From assembly GCF_000967865.1 (NCBI RefSeq), contig NZ_JXRU01000034.1, forward strand, positions 62,001 to 126,000: DNA of 64,000 nucleotides, in the 5' to 3' direction. Shown piece after piece: positions 27,889 through 35,882 of the stretch. The translations under genes and the position numbers were made by a program. The stretch comes from Microbacterium sp. SA39. GTDB lineage: Bacteria > Actinomycetota > Actinomycetes > Actinomycetales > Microbacteriaceae. Every line of letters starts with the position of its first letter. The stretch's first letter is position 1. The notes under the pieces are model-generated. The model was not told where the DNA came from and made no database searches. It was given only the letters and a program-made list of their open reading frames with translations.

Positions 27889-28761
27889 ATGACTGTCAGC
27901 ATCGGCTCGCGGGTGATCGGCGGAGGCCGTCCCGCCTACGTCATCGCAGAGATCGGCCTGAACCACAACGGCGACGTCGACATCGCGAAGCGCCTGATCG
28001 ACGTCGCTGCCCGCGCCGGCGCCGACGCGGTGAAGTTCCAGAAGCGCACCCCGGAGATCTCCACGCCCGAGCACATGCGCGACGTCCCGCGTGAGACGCC
28101 GTGGGGCACCATGACCTACCTCGACTACCGTCGCCGCGTCGAGTTCGGCCGCGACGAGTACGTCGAGATCGGCGACCACGCCACGATGCTGGGTCTCGAC
28201 TGGTTCGCCTCGCCGTGGGATGTTCCGAGCGTCGGGTTCCTCGAGGAGCTCAACGTCGTCGCGCACAAGGTCGCCTCGGCGAGCCTCACCGACACCGAAC
28301 TGCTCGTCGCCCTGCGCGAGACCGGCAAGCCCGTCATCCTCTCGACCGGGATGTCGACGATCGAGCAGATCGATCGCGCGCTCGACACGCTCGGCACCGA
28401 CCGCGTGGTGCTGATGCACGCCACTTCGACGTACCCGCTGGAGCCGGAAGAGGCGAACCTCCGGGTGATCTCGACGCTCCGGGACCGCTACGCCGGTGTG
28501 CCGGTGGGCTACTCCGGCCACGAGCGCGGACTGCAGATCTCGCTCGCCGCGGTGGCCCTCGGGGCGGTCGCCGTGGAGCGCCACATCACGCTCGACCGCA
28601 CGATGTGGGGCTCCGACCACGCCGCCTCCCTGGAGCCGGCCGGTCTCGAGCACCTCGTTCGCGACATCCGCGTGATCGAGAAGGCGCTCGGCGACGGCGT
28701 CAAGCGGGTGTTCGACAGCGAGCGCGCGCCGATGGCGAAGCTCCGCCGCATCCCCGCATGA
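27889..28761 (+). CDS. neuB: Nonulosonate (sialic-acid type) synthase without SAF domain
   Basis: 290 residues forming the TIM-barrel part of NeuB/NANS: EIGLNHNG with Glu21, KFQK with Lys49, KVASA with Lys127, HATSTYP with His177, GYSGHERG with His211, and HITLDRTMWGSDH with His232 and Asp243. These catalyse condensation of PEP with a mannose-type sugar. The barrel blocks from HATSTYP to SLEP look more like animal NANS (which uses 6-phospho sugars) than NeuB of Neisseria. The C-terminal SAF/antifreeze-like domain (about 60-70 residues), which completes the partner's active site in the usual dimer, is absent: the protein ends at AKLRRIPA. GGAGG precedes the ATG. Confidence 0.92.
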   Translation: MTVSIGSRVIGGGRPAYVIAEIGLNHNGDVDIAKRLIDVAARAGADAVKFQKRTPEISTPEHMRDVPRETPWGTMTYLDYRRRVEFGRDEYVEIGDHATMLGLDWFASPWDVPSVGFLEELNVVAHKVASASLTDTELLVALRETGKPVILSTGMSTIEQIDRALDTLGTDRVVLMHATSTYPLEPEEANLRVISTLRDRYAGVPVGYSGHERGLQISLAAVALGAVAVERHITLDRTMWGSDHAASLEPAGLEHLVRDIRVIEKALGDGVKRVFDSERAPMAKLRRIPA

Positions 28762-30146
28762 CGGATGCCGCGGGCATCCGCGTCGTCGCGATCGCGGATG
28801 CCGATTCCTTCGTGAAGTGGTCGGCCGCGCTCCTCGGCGCGGTCCCGGGACTCCGGCCTCACCTCCTCCTGGTGCGCACGCCACTGACCGCGAGTGTCGC
28901 GCAGCAGCGCACGGCGGTCGCGGGCACGGGCCTGCAGCCGGAGGACATCACCCGGGTGAGCTTCGCCGAGACGGCGGGGTGGCTCGAGGGGCAGCGCCCC
29001 GACGTGGTGCTGCTCGCGGGTCGCGGGCCGTTCGTCCGGCTGATGGGACGCGTCATCGACTCGCTGACGCACCGCCCGGTGACCGTCTCCGGCCTCCCCG
29101 GCATGGCGATCCCCGCGCAGCGCGGAGCGCTGGACTACCGCCGGCACACCGATCTGCTCGTGGTGCACTCCCACCGCGAGGAGCGCGCGTTCGCCGAGCT
29201 CGGCGAACACATCGGCGTCTCGATGTCGACCGCGCTCGCCACCCTGCCGTTCGCGAGGAGACGTCAGCGGATGCTGCGCCCGGCGCGGGTCAGCATCGAC
29301 GCGCTCGCGGCGGGTGGCGGTGGCGTCGCCGTGGCCGAGCGGCCGCAGCAGCCGACCGCCGTCCGACGACCGGCCACCGACGTCGTGTTCGCGGCGCAGG
29401 CCCTCGTACCGGTCGCGCACGAGCACCGAGCCGAGATCGCGGCGATGCTGGTACGTGCGGCGGAGGCCGACCCGAACCGCCGCGTCGTGGTGAAGCTGCG
29501 CTCTCGCCCGGGGGAGTCCGAGACGCATCTCGAACGAGACCCCTACACGGCGCTCCTCCCGAGCCGCCGGCCGCGTAACCTCAGCTACTCGTACGACTCG
29601 ATGGCGACGGCGCTGGAGAGCGCAGCCGGTCTCGTCACGGTGAGCTCCACCGCGGCGATCGAGGCGACGGCCCTCGGCGTCCCGGTCATCGCCCTCGACT
29701 CCTTCGGGGTGAGTAAGAGCCTCCTCAACACGGTGTTCGTGGGCAGCGGCCTGCTCGGCGGCCGGAACGAGGTCGTGGCCGGCCGGTTCCGGCATCCGCA
29801 CCCGGACTGGCTCCGCGACAACTACTTTCACGCCGAGTCCGAGTCGAACTGGTGGCAGCGCGTGCAGGAGCTCGTGGCGATGCGCCGGGCGGGCGCGCTG
29901 CCGGCTCGGCGAGTGCCGTCTGCACGGGCCGGGATGCTGCATGACGCGTGGCACCGGGCGAGCGTGCTCGGGCGAGAGGACCGCTCGCTCAGCGGAAACC
30001 TGGCTCTGACCGTCGGTGCTCCGGCGACGCGCGTGCTGTCCGCCGTGCGGCGACGCCGTGAATCTCCCGACGGCGGCACCTGGGCCGACGCGTCGAGCGA
30101 CTTCACGCTCGAGCCGAACCCGTTCCACGACTCGATCCGGCGCTGA
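28758..30146 (+). CDS. DUF6716 putative glycosyltransferase
   Basis: 462 residues. The C-terminal half resembles a GT-B nucleotide-sugar domain: VVVKLRSRPGESETH and LVTVSSTAAIEATALGVPVIALDSFG carry the KxR and S-type motifs seen in polysialyltransferase-like enzymes. Linker region 170-215 is Pro/Arg-rich. The ATG at 28758 overlaps the neuB stop (ATGA), so both are coupled. Likely a second transferase for the nonulosonate polymer; reaction unknown. Confidence 0.82.
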   Translation: MTDAAGIRVVAIADADSFVKWSAALLGAVPGLRPHLLLVRTPLTASVAQQRTAVAGTGLQPEDITRVSFAETAGWLEGQRPDVVLLAGRGPFVRLMGRVIDSLTHRPVTVSGLPGMAIPAQRGALDYRRHTDLLVVHSHREERAFAELGEHIGVSMSTALATLPFARRRQRMLRPARVSIDALAAGGGGVAVAERPQQPTAVRRPATDVVFAAQALVPVAHEHRAEIAAMLVRAAEADPNRRVVVKLRSRPGESETHLERDPYTALLPSRRPRNLSYSYDSMATALESAAGLVTVSSTAAIEATALGVPVIALDSFGVSKSLLNTVFVGSGLLGGRNEVVAGRFRHPHPDWLRDNYFHAESESNWWQRVQELVAMRRAGALPARRVPSARAGMLHDAWHRASVLGREDRSLSGNLALTVGAPATRVLSAVRRRRESPDGGTWADASSDFTLEPNPFHDSIRR

Positions 30147-30170
30147 GCCTTTAGCGGAGACGCGAGAGAC

Positions 30171-30215
30171 GCCAGGACACGCGGCGCGGAGGAATACCCC
30201 ACGGCGTGTCCTGGC
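30171..30215. terminator. Hairpin ending the nonulosonate cluster
   Basis: A perfect 12-bp stem (30171-30182 with 30204-30215, GCCAGGACACGC) encloses a 21-nt loop between the convergent DUF6716 gene and the ABC permease gene. CTCTT follows on the plus strand. Likely a bidirectional terminator. Confidence 0.65.
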
Positions 30216-30232
30216 CTCTTCTCACGGGCGAA

Positions 30233-31012
30233 TCAGTTGCTGCGTTTGATCGCCCGCACTCCGACCACGAGTCCGACGACCGCCACAGCCAGCGCAGAGA
30301 CCCAGCCCCAGAGCACGGTCGGATCGCCGAGGTCTCCGGAGAACAGCGCGCGTTCGGCCTGCACGACCCAGTTCACCGGGTTGACCGCCGCGACCGCGCG
30401 CATCCATTCCGGGGCGTCGTCCAGCGGCAGCAGCATCCCCGAGAGGATCAGCAGCGGGAAGATGAGCGCCTGCTGCACGCCCCAGAACAGCCACTCCCGG
30501 TCCTTCGTCGCGAGCGCCAGCGAGTATGACAGCGATCCGAGGCCCACGCCGAACACGGCGAGCAGCGCGAGACCGATCAGCAGCCCGGGGATGTCGGCGG
30601 CGAAGCCGAACGGCCAGGCGATCAGCACGATCACGAGCGCCTGCACGACGATCGGCGTGATCTCCTTGAGCGCGCGGCCGACGAGCAGCGACGAACGGGC
30701 GAGCGGGGCGACAAGCGTGCGCTCGTGCGAACCGGTCATCATCTCGTACTGCAGGTTCGAGCCCGTCGCGCCGGTGCCGAAGAGCACGATCATGACGAGC
30801 ACGCCCGGCACGAACCAGGCGAGTGTCTCGCCCGCCGGCTCACCCGAGTCTCCGATCAGCAGGGGAGCGAACAGCCCGAGGAAGACCAGGGGCTGCAGCA
30901 GGCTGAAGATCAGCGTGAACGGGTCGCGCAGCACCGGCTTGAGCTCGCGGGTCAGCACGTTCCTGGTCTCGCGCGCGAGGTTCGGGCGCACGAGCGTGTC
31001 GATGGCGGTCAT
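30233..31012 (-). CDS. ABC-2 type permease (DrrB-like)
   Basis: 259 residues with six transmembrane helices, opening NVLTRELKPVLRDPFTLIF and containing the ABC-2 permease block NPVNWVVQAERALF. Pairs with the ATPase gene just upstream (start overlaps its stop by four bases), giving a DrrAB-type exporter. The substrate is likely a hydrophobic drug or natural product. Confidence 0.9.
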   Translation of the reverse strand: MTAIDTLVRPNLARETRNVLTRELKPVLRDPFTLIFSLLQPLVFLGLFAPLLIGDSGEPAGETLAWFVPGVLVMIVLFGTGATGSNLQYEMMTGSHERTLVAPLARSSLLVGRALKEITPIVVQALVIVLIAWPFGFAADIPGLLIGLALLAVFGVGLGSLSYSLALATKDREWLFWGVQQALIFPLLILSGMLLPLDDAPEWMRAVAAVNPVNWVVQAERALFSGDLGDPTVLWGWVSALAVAVVGLVVGVRAIKRSN

Positions 31013-32082
31013 GAGAGGACTCCTGTCCTGCGGTTATCGGATGTCTCGTGGTTCTCGGATGCGGAAGCGGCGGTCGCCGCATCGACTGCGGATGCTTCGG
31101 CTTCGGCATCCGTCCCCTCGCCGGCTTCCCGCAGGGTGCGTCCCGTCAACGCGAGGAACACGTCGTCGAGGGTGGGCGGCACACCGGTCGCCCGGGTGAC
31201 GGAGATCCCCGCCGCGTCGAGCTCGCGCACGACGATCGGCAGCAGCCGGTCGCCGTCCGGCACGGCGAGCGAGATGGCATCGCCGTCGAGCGTGACCTCG
31301 GCCGTGCTGAGGCGGGCGACCACCGGACGGGCGGATGCTGCGGCAGCGGCATCCGCGAATCCGAAGGTGAGCACGTCGCCGGCGAGCGTCGCCTTCAGGG
31401 CGGTCGCGCTGTCATCGGCGATGATGCGCCCCTTGTCCATGACCATGACCCGCTCGGCGTAGCGGTCGGCCTCTTCGAGATAGTGCGTGGTGAGGAACAC
31501 CGTCGTGCCGTGCTGCGTGCGCAGGTCGAGGATGTGCTCCCAGAGATTCGCCCGGCTCTGCGGGTCGAGACCGGTGGAGGGCTCGTCGAGGAAGATCAGC
31601 GGCGGCGCGTGCATCAGCCCGAGGGCGATGTCGAGTCGGCGCTTCTGTCCGCCGCTGAGCTGCTGCACGCTCCGCGTCGCGAAGGACGACAGATCGAGCG
31701 ACACGATGAGCTCGTCCGCCCGCCGCGCGCTGTCACGCTTCGACATCCCGTAGAACGAGCCCTGGCTGAGCAGCTCGTCGCGCACGCGCTGCGAGAAGCT
31801 GCCGCTGGTGAGTTGTCCGACGTAGCCGATGCGGGCGCGCACGCCCGCGGCATCCGTCCTGATGTCGTGGCCGACCACGCGGGCCGTGCCGGCCGTGGGT
31901 GGGATGAGGGTGGTGAGCACGCGGAGACTGGTGGACTTGCCGGCTCCGTTCGGACCGAGGAACGCGACGAGCTCGCCGCGCACCGCGGTGAAGGAGAGGT
32001 CGGTGACAGCTTCGACCTTCTTCTTCTTGACGGTGAAGACCTTGGTGAGGCCTTCGGTTTCGATGATGGTTTCGTTCGACAT
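31009..32082 (-). CDS. ABC transporter ATPase (DrrA-like)
   Basis: 357 residues from the ATG at 32082. Walker A GPNGAGKST, signature LSGGQKRRLDIA, Walker B LIFLDEPSTGLD and the H-loop TTHYLEEAD are intact, followed by the DrrA-type C-terminal extension. Energises the permease in the same operon. The ATG at 32082 has CGGAG nearby and a TATCGT box six bases upstream. Upstream in-frame extension runs through the operator and the divergent regulator's start, and is rejected. Confidence 0.92.
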   Translation of the reverse strand: MSNETIIETEGLTKVFTVKKKKVEAVTDLSFTAVRGELVAFLGPNGAGKSTSLRVLTTLIPPTAGTARVVGHDIRTDAAGVRARIGYVGQLTSGSFSQRVRDELLSQGSFYGMSKRDSARRADELIVSLDLSSFATRSVQQLSGGQKRRLDIALGLMHAPPLIFLDEPSTGLDPQSRANLWEHILDLRTQHGTTVFLTTHYLEEADRYAERVMVMDKGRIIADDSATALKATLAGDVLTFGFADAAAAASARPVVARLSTAEVTLDGDAISLAVPDGDRLLPIVVRELDAAGISVTRATGVPPTLDDVFLALTGRTLREAGEGTDAEAEASAVDAATAASASENHETSDNRRTGVLS

Positions 32083-32104
32083 GCTCCGACGATAAGAGGC
32101 AACC

Positions 32105-32121
32105 CGGACAGATTCTGTCCG
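32105..32121. promoter_or_regulatory. Palindromic operator between exporter and WYL regulator
   Basis: CGGACAGATTCTGTCCG is a 17-bp near-perfect palindrome (7-bp arms, ATT centre) in the 61-bp divergent region. The -10-like box CAATCT (32132-32137) of the regulator gene lies just right of it. The regulator at 32144 is the obvious ligand. Whether it represses or activates is unknown. Confidence 0.6.
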
Positions 32122-32143
32122 CATCATCTGACAATCTGGAGAC

Positions 32144-33130
32144 ATGTCCGACACCACCACCCGCGCTCTTGCCCTGCTCAACCTGCTGCAGACGCATCGA
32201 CACTGGCCGGGCACCGAACTGGCCACGCGCCTCGGTATCACCGAGCGCACGGTGCGCCGCGACGTCGATCGCCTCCGCGAACTCGGCTATCGGGTCGAAT
32301 CGACTCCCGGTGCCGCCGGCGGCTATCGGCTCGAAGCAGGGAGCGCGGTACCGCCGCTGCTGCTCACCGACGACGAAGCGGTGACGATGGCGATCGGGCT
32401 GCGGGTCGCGGCGACGCAGCAGCTCGTCGGCGGGCCCGAGGTCACGCTCACCGCACTCGCGAAGCTCGAACAGGTGCTGCCGCAGGCGCTGCGTCGTCGC
32501 GTGAACGCGCTCGCCGCATCCGTGCAGGCGCCGCGTATCGGAGAAGGTCCGGTCGTCTCGCCCGTGGTGCTCGGCGAGATCGCCCTCGCGACCCGCGACA
32601 CCGAGCGGCTGCGCCTGCGGTACGTGGATGCCACGGGGGAGGAGAGCATCCGCCGCATCGAGCCGCACGCGCTCGCGCCGTCGGGGCGCAAGTGGTTCCT
32701 GCTCTGCTGGGACCTCGACCGCGACGACTGGCGCACCTTCCGTGTCGACCGCATCGACGCGGTCGAGCACACGCGGGTGCTCTTCACCCGGCGCGAGATC
32801 ACCGAGGCCGAGATCGAGGAGCGCGTGCTCGTCGCATCGTCGTGGTCGCCGCAGAAGCTCGAAGGAGACGCGGTCATGGAGCTGTCGCTCGCCGAGATGC
32901 AGGAGTACTTCGGTCACTGGGCGCAGGGTGCGACGGCCGAGGATGCGACGCACACCCGCTGGCCGATCGGCGGCTCGGACTGGCGGGAGGCGATGTATGC
33001 GTACCTCTGGATCCCCGAGGGCGTCGAGTACTCGATGACCTTCCCCGAGCCGGCGCGCGCGGAACTCCGCGAGGCGGTGGAGCGGATGCTCAGGGCGCTG
33101 GATCGCCCGGAACCGGCTCCGCGGGGGTGA
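32144..33130 (+). CDS. WYL-domain transcriptional regulator (HTH_11)
   Basis: 328 residues: an N-terminal winged HTH (2-60, TELATRLGITERTVRRDVDRLRELGY), then the WYL domain (about 140-225, with FLLCWDLDRDDWRTFRVDRI) and a C-terminal WCX segment. YafY/DeoR-like regulators of this type sense ligands or nucleic acids. It is divergent from the DrrAB exporter across a palindrome, so exporter control is likely. The stop at 33128 overlaps the 3' end of the convergent membrane protein gene by 41 bases. Confidence 0.9.
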   Translation: MSDTTTRALALLNLLQTHRHWPGTELATRLGITERTVRRDVDRLRELGYRVESTPGAAGGYRLEAGSAVPPLLLTDDEAVTMAIGLRVAATQQLVGGPEVTLTALAKLEQVLPQALRRRVNALAASVQAPRIGEGPVVSPVVLGEIALATRDTERLRLRYVDATGEESIRRIEPHALAPSGRKWFLLCWDLDRDDWRTFRVDRIDAVEHTRVLFTRREITEAEIEERVLVASSWSPQKLEGDAVMELSLAEMQEYFGHWAQGATAEDATHTRWPIGGSDWREAMYAYLWIPEGVEYSMTFPEPARAELREAVERMLRALDRPEPAPRG

Positions 33131-34052
33131 GGTCGACGGCCAGCCCCGGCGGATCCTCGTTCTTCCAGCGCTGGAAGGTCTGCACCCACCAGAACCAGGC
33201 GAACAGGCAGAGCGCGATCACCTCGCCGATGAGCACGACGGGGAATCCGCGCAGCTGGTCGCGCAGGACGAACGCCGCGACGAGCAGCAGCAGGTCCGCG
33301 ATCATCAGCCGCGTGACCCAGCGGTAGACGGTCTTCTGTCGCTCCGATGGCGGAGTCTCGCCCTCGTCAAGCGGCTCTCGCGACATCAGAACGGGGACGG
33401 CGGCGAACGTGCCGAAGAAGAGAAGCGTCACGAGGAAGTGGATGCTCGAGGGGAAGGGCCAGAAGTTGAACGGGAAGTCAGCGTTCAGGGCCGGGACGAA
33501 GGCCAGCACCGCGATCACGACCGCTGTCACGACGGCGATCGCCGAGACGAGGCCAGCACCGGGCACCCGAATCCTCATCGTGCGCCGGATCACCGCCATC
33601 GCCACGACGACCGTCAGGACGACGACCAGGTAGGCGACGACCCCGGCGCGTACATCCCCCAGATACGGCGCGGGGATGCACTCGGTCTCACCGGGGCAGG
33701 AGAGTGCGTCGACGGGGCGATCGGCGTCGATGCCCGTGGGGATGAGCGCGATCAGCGGCGCGAAGATCGCCGAGATGTCGAGCAGCACGGTCGCGCGGTT
33801 GCGTCCGGAGAGGGCGAGGAGCGCGAGAGATGCCGCGATGAGCGTGCCGACGAACACGCTCCGGGCGGATGTGTAGAAGTAGTGGCTCAGCGAGGGGAGC
33901 GGGTCCCAGCCGAGTGCGAACGGCTCCCACGACACGACCACGGTCTCGATCGCCACGCTCACCAGCAGCGCGAAGACGACGAACACCAGCGACAGTCGAA
34001 GGTAGCGATGCGTCTTCTGCCCGGTGGTCGCGGTGTCGACGGCAAGGAACAT
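33090..34052 (-). CDS. Polytopic membrane protein, unrecognised
   Basis: 320 residues with about eight hydrophobic helices and an acidic C-terminus. One extracellular loop contains a Cys pair (SCPGETECIPAPY). No known transporter motif is seen. The ATG at 34052 lies seven bases after TACCGT (34060-34065), indicating a leaderless mRNA. The 3' end overlaps that of the WYL regulator gene in the opposite direction. Confidence 0.75.
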   Translation of the reverse strand: MFLAVDTATTGQKTHRYLRLSLVFVVFALLVSVAIETVVVSWEPFALGWDPLPSLSHYFYTSARSVFVGTLIAASLALLALSGRNRATVLLDISAIFAPLIALIPTGIDADRPVDALSCPGETECIPAPYLGDVRAGVVAYLVVVLTVVVAMAVIRRTMRIRVPGAGLVSAIAVVTAVVIAVLAFVPALNADFPFNFWPFPSSIHFLVTLLFFGTFAAVPVLMSREPLDEGETPPSERQKTVYRWVTRLMIADLLLLVAAFVLRDQLRGFPVVLIGEVIALCLFAWFWWVQTFQRWKNEDPPGLAVDLTPAEPVPGDPAP

Positions 34053-34151
34053 GCCCGAGACGGTACACCGATATTCCGGATGACATCCGCCGACGCGGCG
34101 CGACCGGGAACGTCATCGTCCGACTCATCGGGTTATCTCAGGCAACGATCC

Positions 34152-34180
34152 TGGTCATTCAGGTCACGGCCGGGTAACGT
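34152..34180 (+). promoter_or_regulatory. Promoter of the tRNA-like gene
   Basis: TGGTCA (34152-34157, four of six matches to TTGACA), a 17-bp spacer, and TAACGT (34175-34180), ending nine bases before the first paired base of the tRNA-like fold. Spacing is ideal for a housekeeping promoter. Confidence 0.5.
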
Positions 34181-34189
34181 CATCCCCAT

Positions 34190-34265
34190 CGCGGCGATCC
34201 GGGCGGTCCCGGGCCTCAGCTCATATCTGACGGCGTTGCGGGTTCGACTCCCGCCGTCGCGTCCA
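34190..34265 (+). tRNA. tRNA-Met (CAU)-like gene with atypical D arm
   Basis: 76 bases fold as a cloverleaf. The acceptor stem pairs 34190-34196 with 34255-34261 (one G-U), followed by discriminator T and an encoded CCA. The T arm is perfect (GCGGG, TTCGACT, CCCGC at 34238-34254). The anticodon loop CTCATAT at 34220-34226 gives anticodon CAU, on a 4-bp stem. The D arm (34199-34212) is a GC stem with a loop of only 4-6 bases, shorter than normal. The tidy acceptor, T arm and promoter argue for a real gene; the D arm leaves doubt. Confidence 0.55.
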
Positions 34266-34282
34266 CTCGTGCCACACGAAGA

Positions 34283-34313
34283 GCCGCGACCCCGTGCGAC
34301 ACGGGACCGCGGC
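34283..34313. terminator. Hairpin after tRNA-like gene
   Basis: A stem pairing 34283-34296 with 34300-34313 (GCCGCG outer, CCCGTG inner, one mismatch region) around a CGA loop. It lies 18 bases after the tRNA-like gene and just beyond the 3' end of the opposing Ig-like protein gene; it could end both transcripts. CCCTTCC follows on the plus strand. Confidence 0.6.
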
Positions 34314-34334
34314 CCTTCCGGTTCACGCAGATCG

Positions 34335-35723
34335 TCAGTTCAGCGTGAACGTCGTCGTCTGCGTGTTGCCCGCGACGTCGTAGACGACCAGCGTGTTGGT
34401 GCCGGTCACCGTGCCGAACGTGCCCGGCTTGACGAAGTTGACGTCGGACCAGGCGTTGTTCGTGAGGTCCTTGACCTTGCCGTTGATCGTGACCTTGTCG
34501 ATCTTCCCGGCATCCGACAGCTTGAAGCTCACGAGGTCGTAGGCGCCGTCCGCGCCGACCGTGAACTTCTCGCCCGTCTTCACGGTCGCCTTCGGCGCGG
34601 TCGCGTCGATCGTGAAGGCGAACGACTTCGTCTGCGAGATCTTGCCCGTGACATCCTGCGAGTTGTACTTGACGGTGTACTCGCCATCGGCCAGAACGAC
34701 CGTCGCCGTGTGCGATGCGCTCGTACCGGTGACCGCGGTCTGCGTGCTCTTGACGAGCGTGCCGCCCTGGTAGATGTTGGCGACGATGCGCTTCAGCCCC
34801 GTGTCATCGGTTGCATCCACCTGCACGTTCAGCGCCGAGAACGGACCGGCGGTCGTGGGGGAGACGAGAGTGGCGGTGGGCTTGTGCACGTCCGGAATCG
34901 GCTCGAGGGTGATCGTGAAGGCGGGGTTCCAGAAGTAGTTCCACACTTCGGTCGAAGAGAACCAGTAGGCGCCGTCGCGCTCGGTCACGGAGAAGGCGCT
35001 GTTGTCGCCCGCGGTGACGTCGGCGACCCGGAAGCCAGCGGGAGGCGTGACCCGCACCCCGAGCTCGCCGGGGAGGTGACGGATGTACCCCGAGGGCTGG
35101 AACGCCTCGTAGGTGCCGGGCTGGAAGTCGTACTCCGTCGCCGGGTACCAGTCGTCGCCCGAGCCGAGCTCGACGGTCGCGAGTCCGGAGGCGGGCGACC
35201 CATCGACGTTCACGACGTTCGCGACGAGGCGCAGCGCCGACATGCCGATCAGGCGCTCCTCGCCGTCCGCGTCGATCTCGATGTCGAGCACGCCCTGCGG
35301 ACCGAAGTACTCGGCCGTCGCGAGGCGGGTGATCTCGGTCGCGTCCGTCACGCCGGTGGCGTCGAACAGCACCTCGCCGGGAGGGTTGTTCGGGTAGCCC
35401 AGGTAGAGCTTCGCCGGACCCACCGGGATGTCGGTGAAGCGGTAGAGACCATCGGCATCCGCGCTCAGGTAGTGCCGGGTGCCGTCGACGTCGATCAGCT
35501 GCGCCGCGTGCGAGGTGTTGAGGCGGTCGACGTCGCCGCTCGCGGCCGTCTTGCTCGTGTCGTACAGGCCGTCGGCATAGCGGTCGTCGAACCGCGTGAC
35601 CGTGAGCGAGCCGGTCGTGGCATCCGAGGCATTCGTGTCTTCGGCGAGCGCGGGCAGTGGCGCCGCGATCATGGCGGTGGCGAGGCCTGCGGCCGCCCAC
35701 CCCGTCATCCTGCTGATTCTCAT
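34335..35723 (-). CDS. Secreted protein with Ig-like C-terminal domains
   Basis: About 462 residues. A signal peptide (1-28, ending PLPALAED) is followed by a Thr/Asp-rich beta-structured region resembling SdrD B-like/carboxypeptidase repeats (TVTRFDDRYADGLYD, GLYRFTDIPVGP), then two Ig-like modules (about 280-460: KPTATLVSPTTAGPFSALNVQV and KFTVGADGAYDLVSFKLSD). No anchor is present, so it may be released or wall-associated. The ATG at 35723 is preferred because GGGG lies six bases upstream; an ATG at 35729 adds only MH. Adhesin or structural role is guessed, not shown. Confidence 0.82.
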   Translation of the reverse strand: MRISRMTGWAAAGLATAMIAAPLPALAEDTNASDATTGSLTVTRFDDRYADGLYDTSKTAASGDVDRLNTSHAAQLIDVDGTRHYLSADADGLYRFTDIPVGPAKLYLGYPNNPPGEVLFDATGVTDATEITRLATAEYFGPQGVLDIEIDADGEERLIGMSALRLVANVVNVDGSPASGLATVELGSGDDWYPATEYDFQPGTYEAFQPSGYIRHLPGELGVRVTPPAGFRVADVTAGDNSAFSVTERDGAYWFSSTEVWNYFWNPAFTITLEPIPDVHKPTATLVSPTTAGPFSALNVQVDATDDTGLKRIVANIYQGGTLVKSTQTAVTGTSASHTATVVLADGEYTVKYNSQDVTGKISQTKSFAFTIDATAPKATVKTGEKFTVGADGAYDLVSFKLSDAGKIDKVTINGKVKDLTNNAWSDVNFVKPGTFGTVTGTNTLVVYDVAGNTQTTTFTLN

Positions 35724-35882
35724 GTGCATCCCCAGTGTCGAGCATGGTGTTCAGCCGGACGGTCGCCGGCTCATTCCTGAACCTAGGCGGGCAGTATTCC
35801 GGTCTCCAGCGACTTCCCCCTTGTTCACCGAGCCTTCAGATCCGGCGCCCTCGCGTTCACCTGGCGTCCACGGGCGCCCAGG

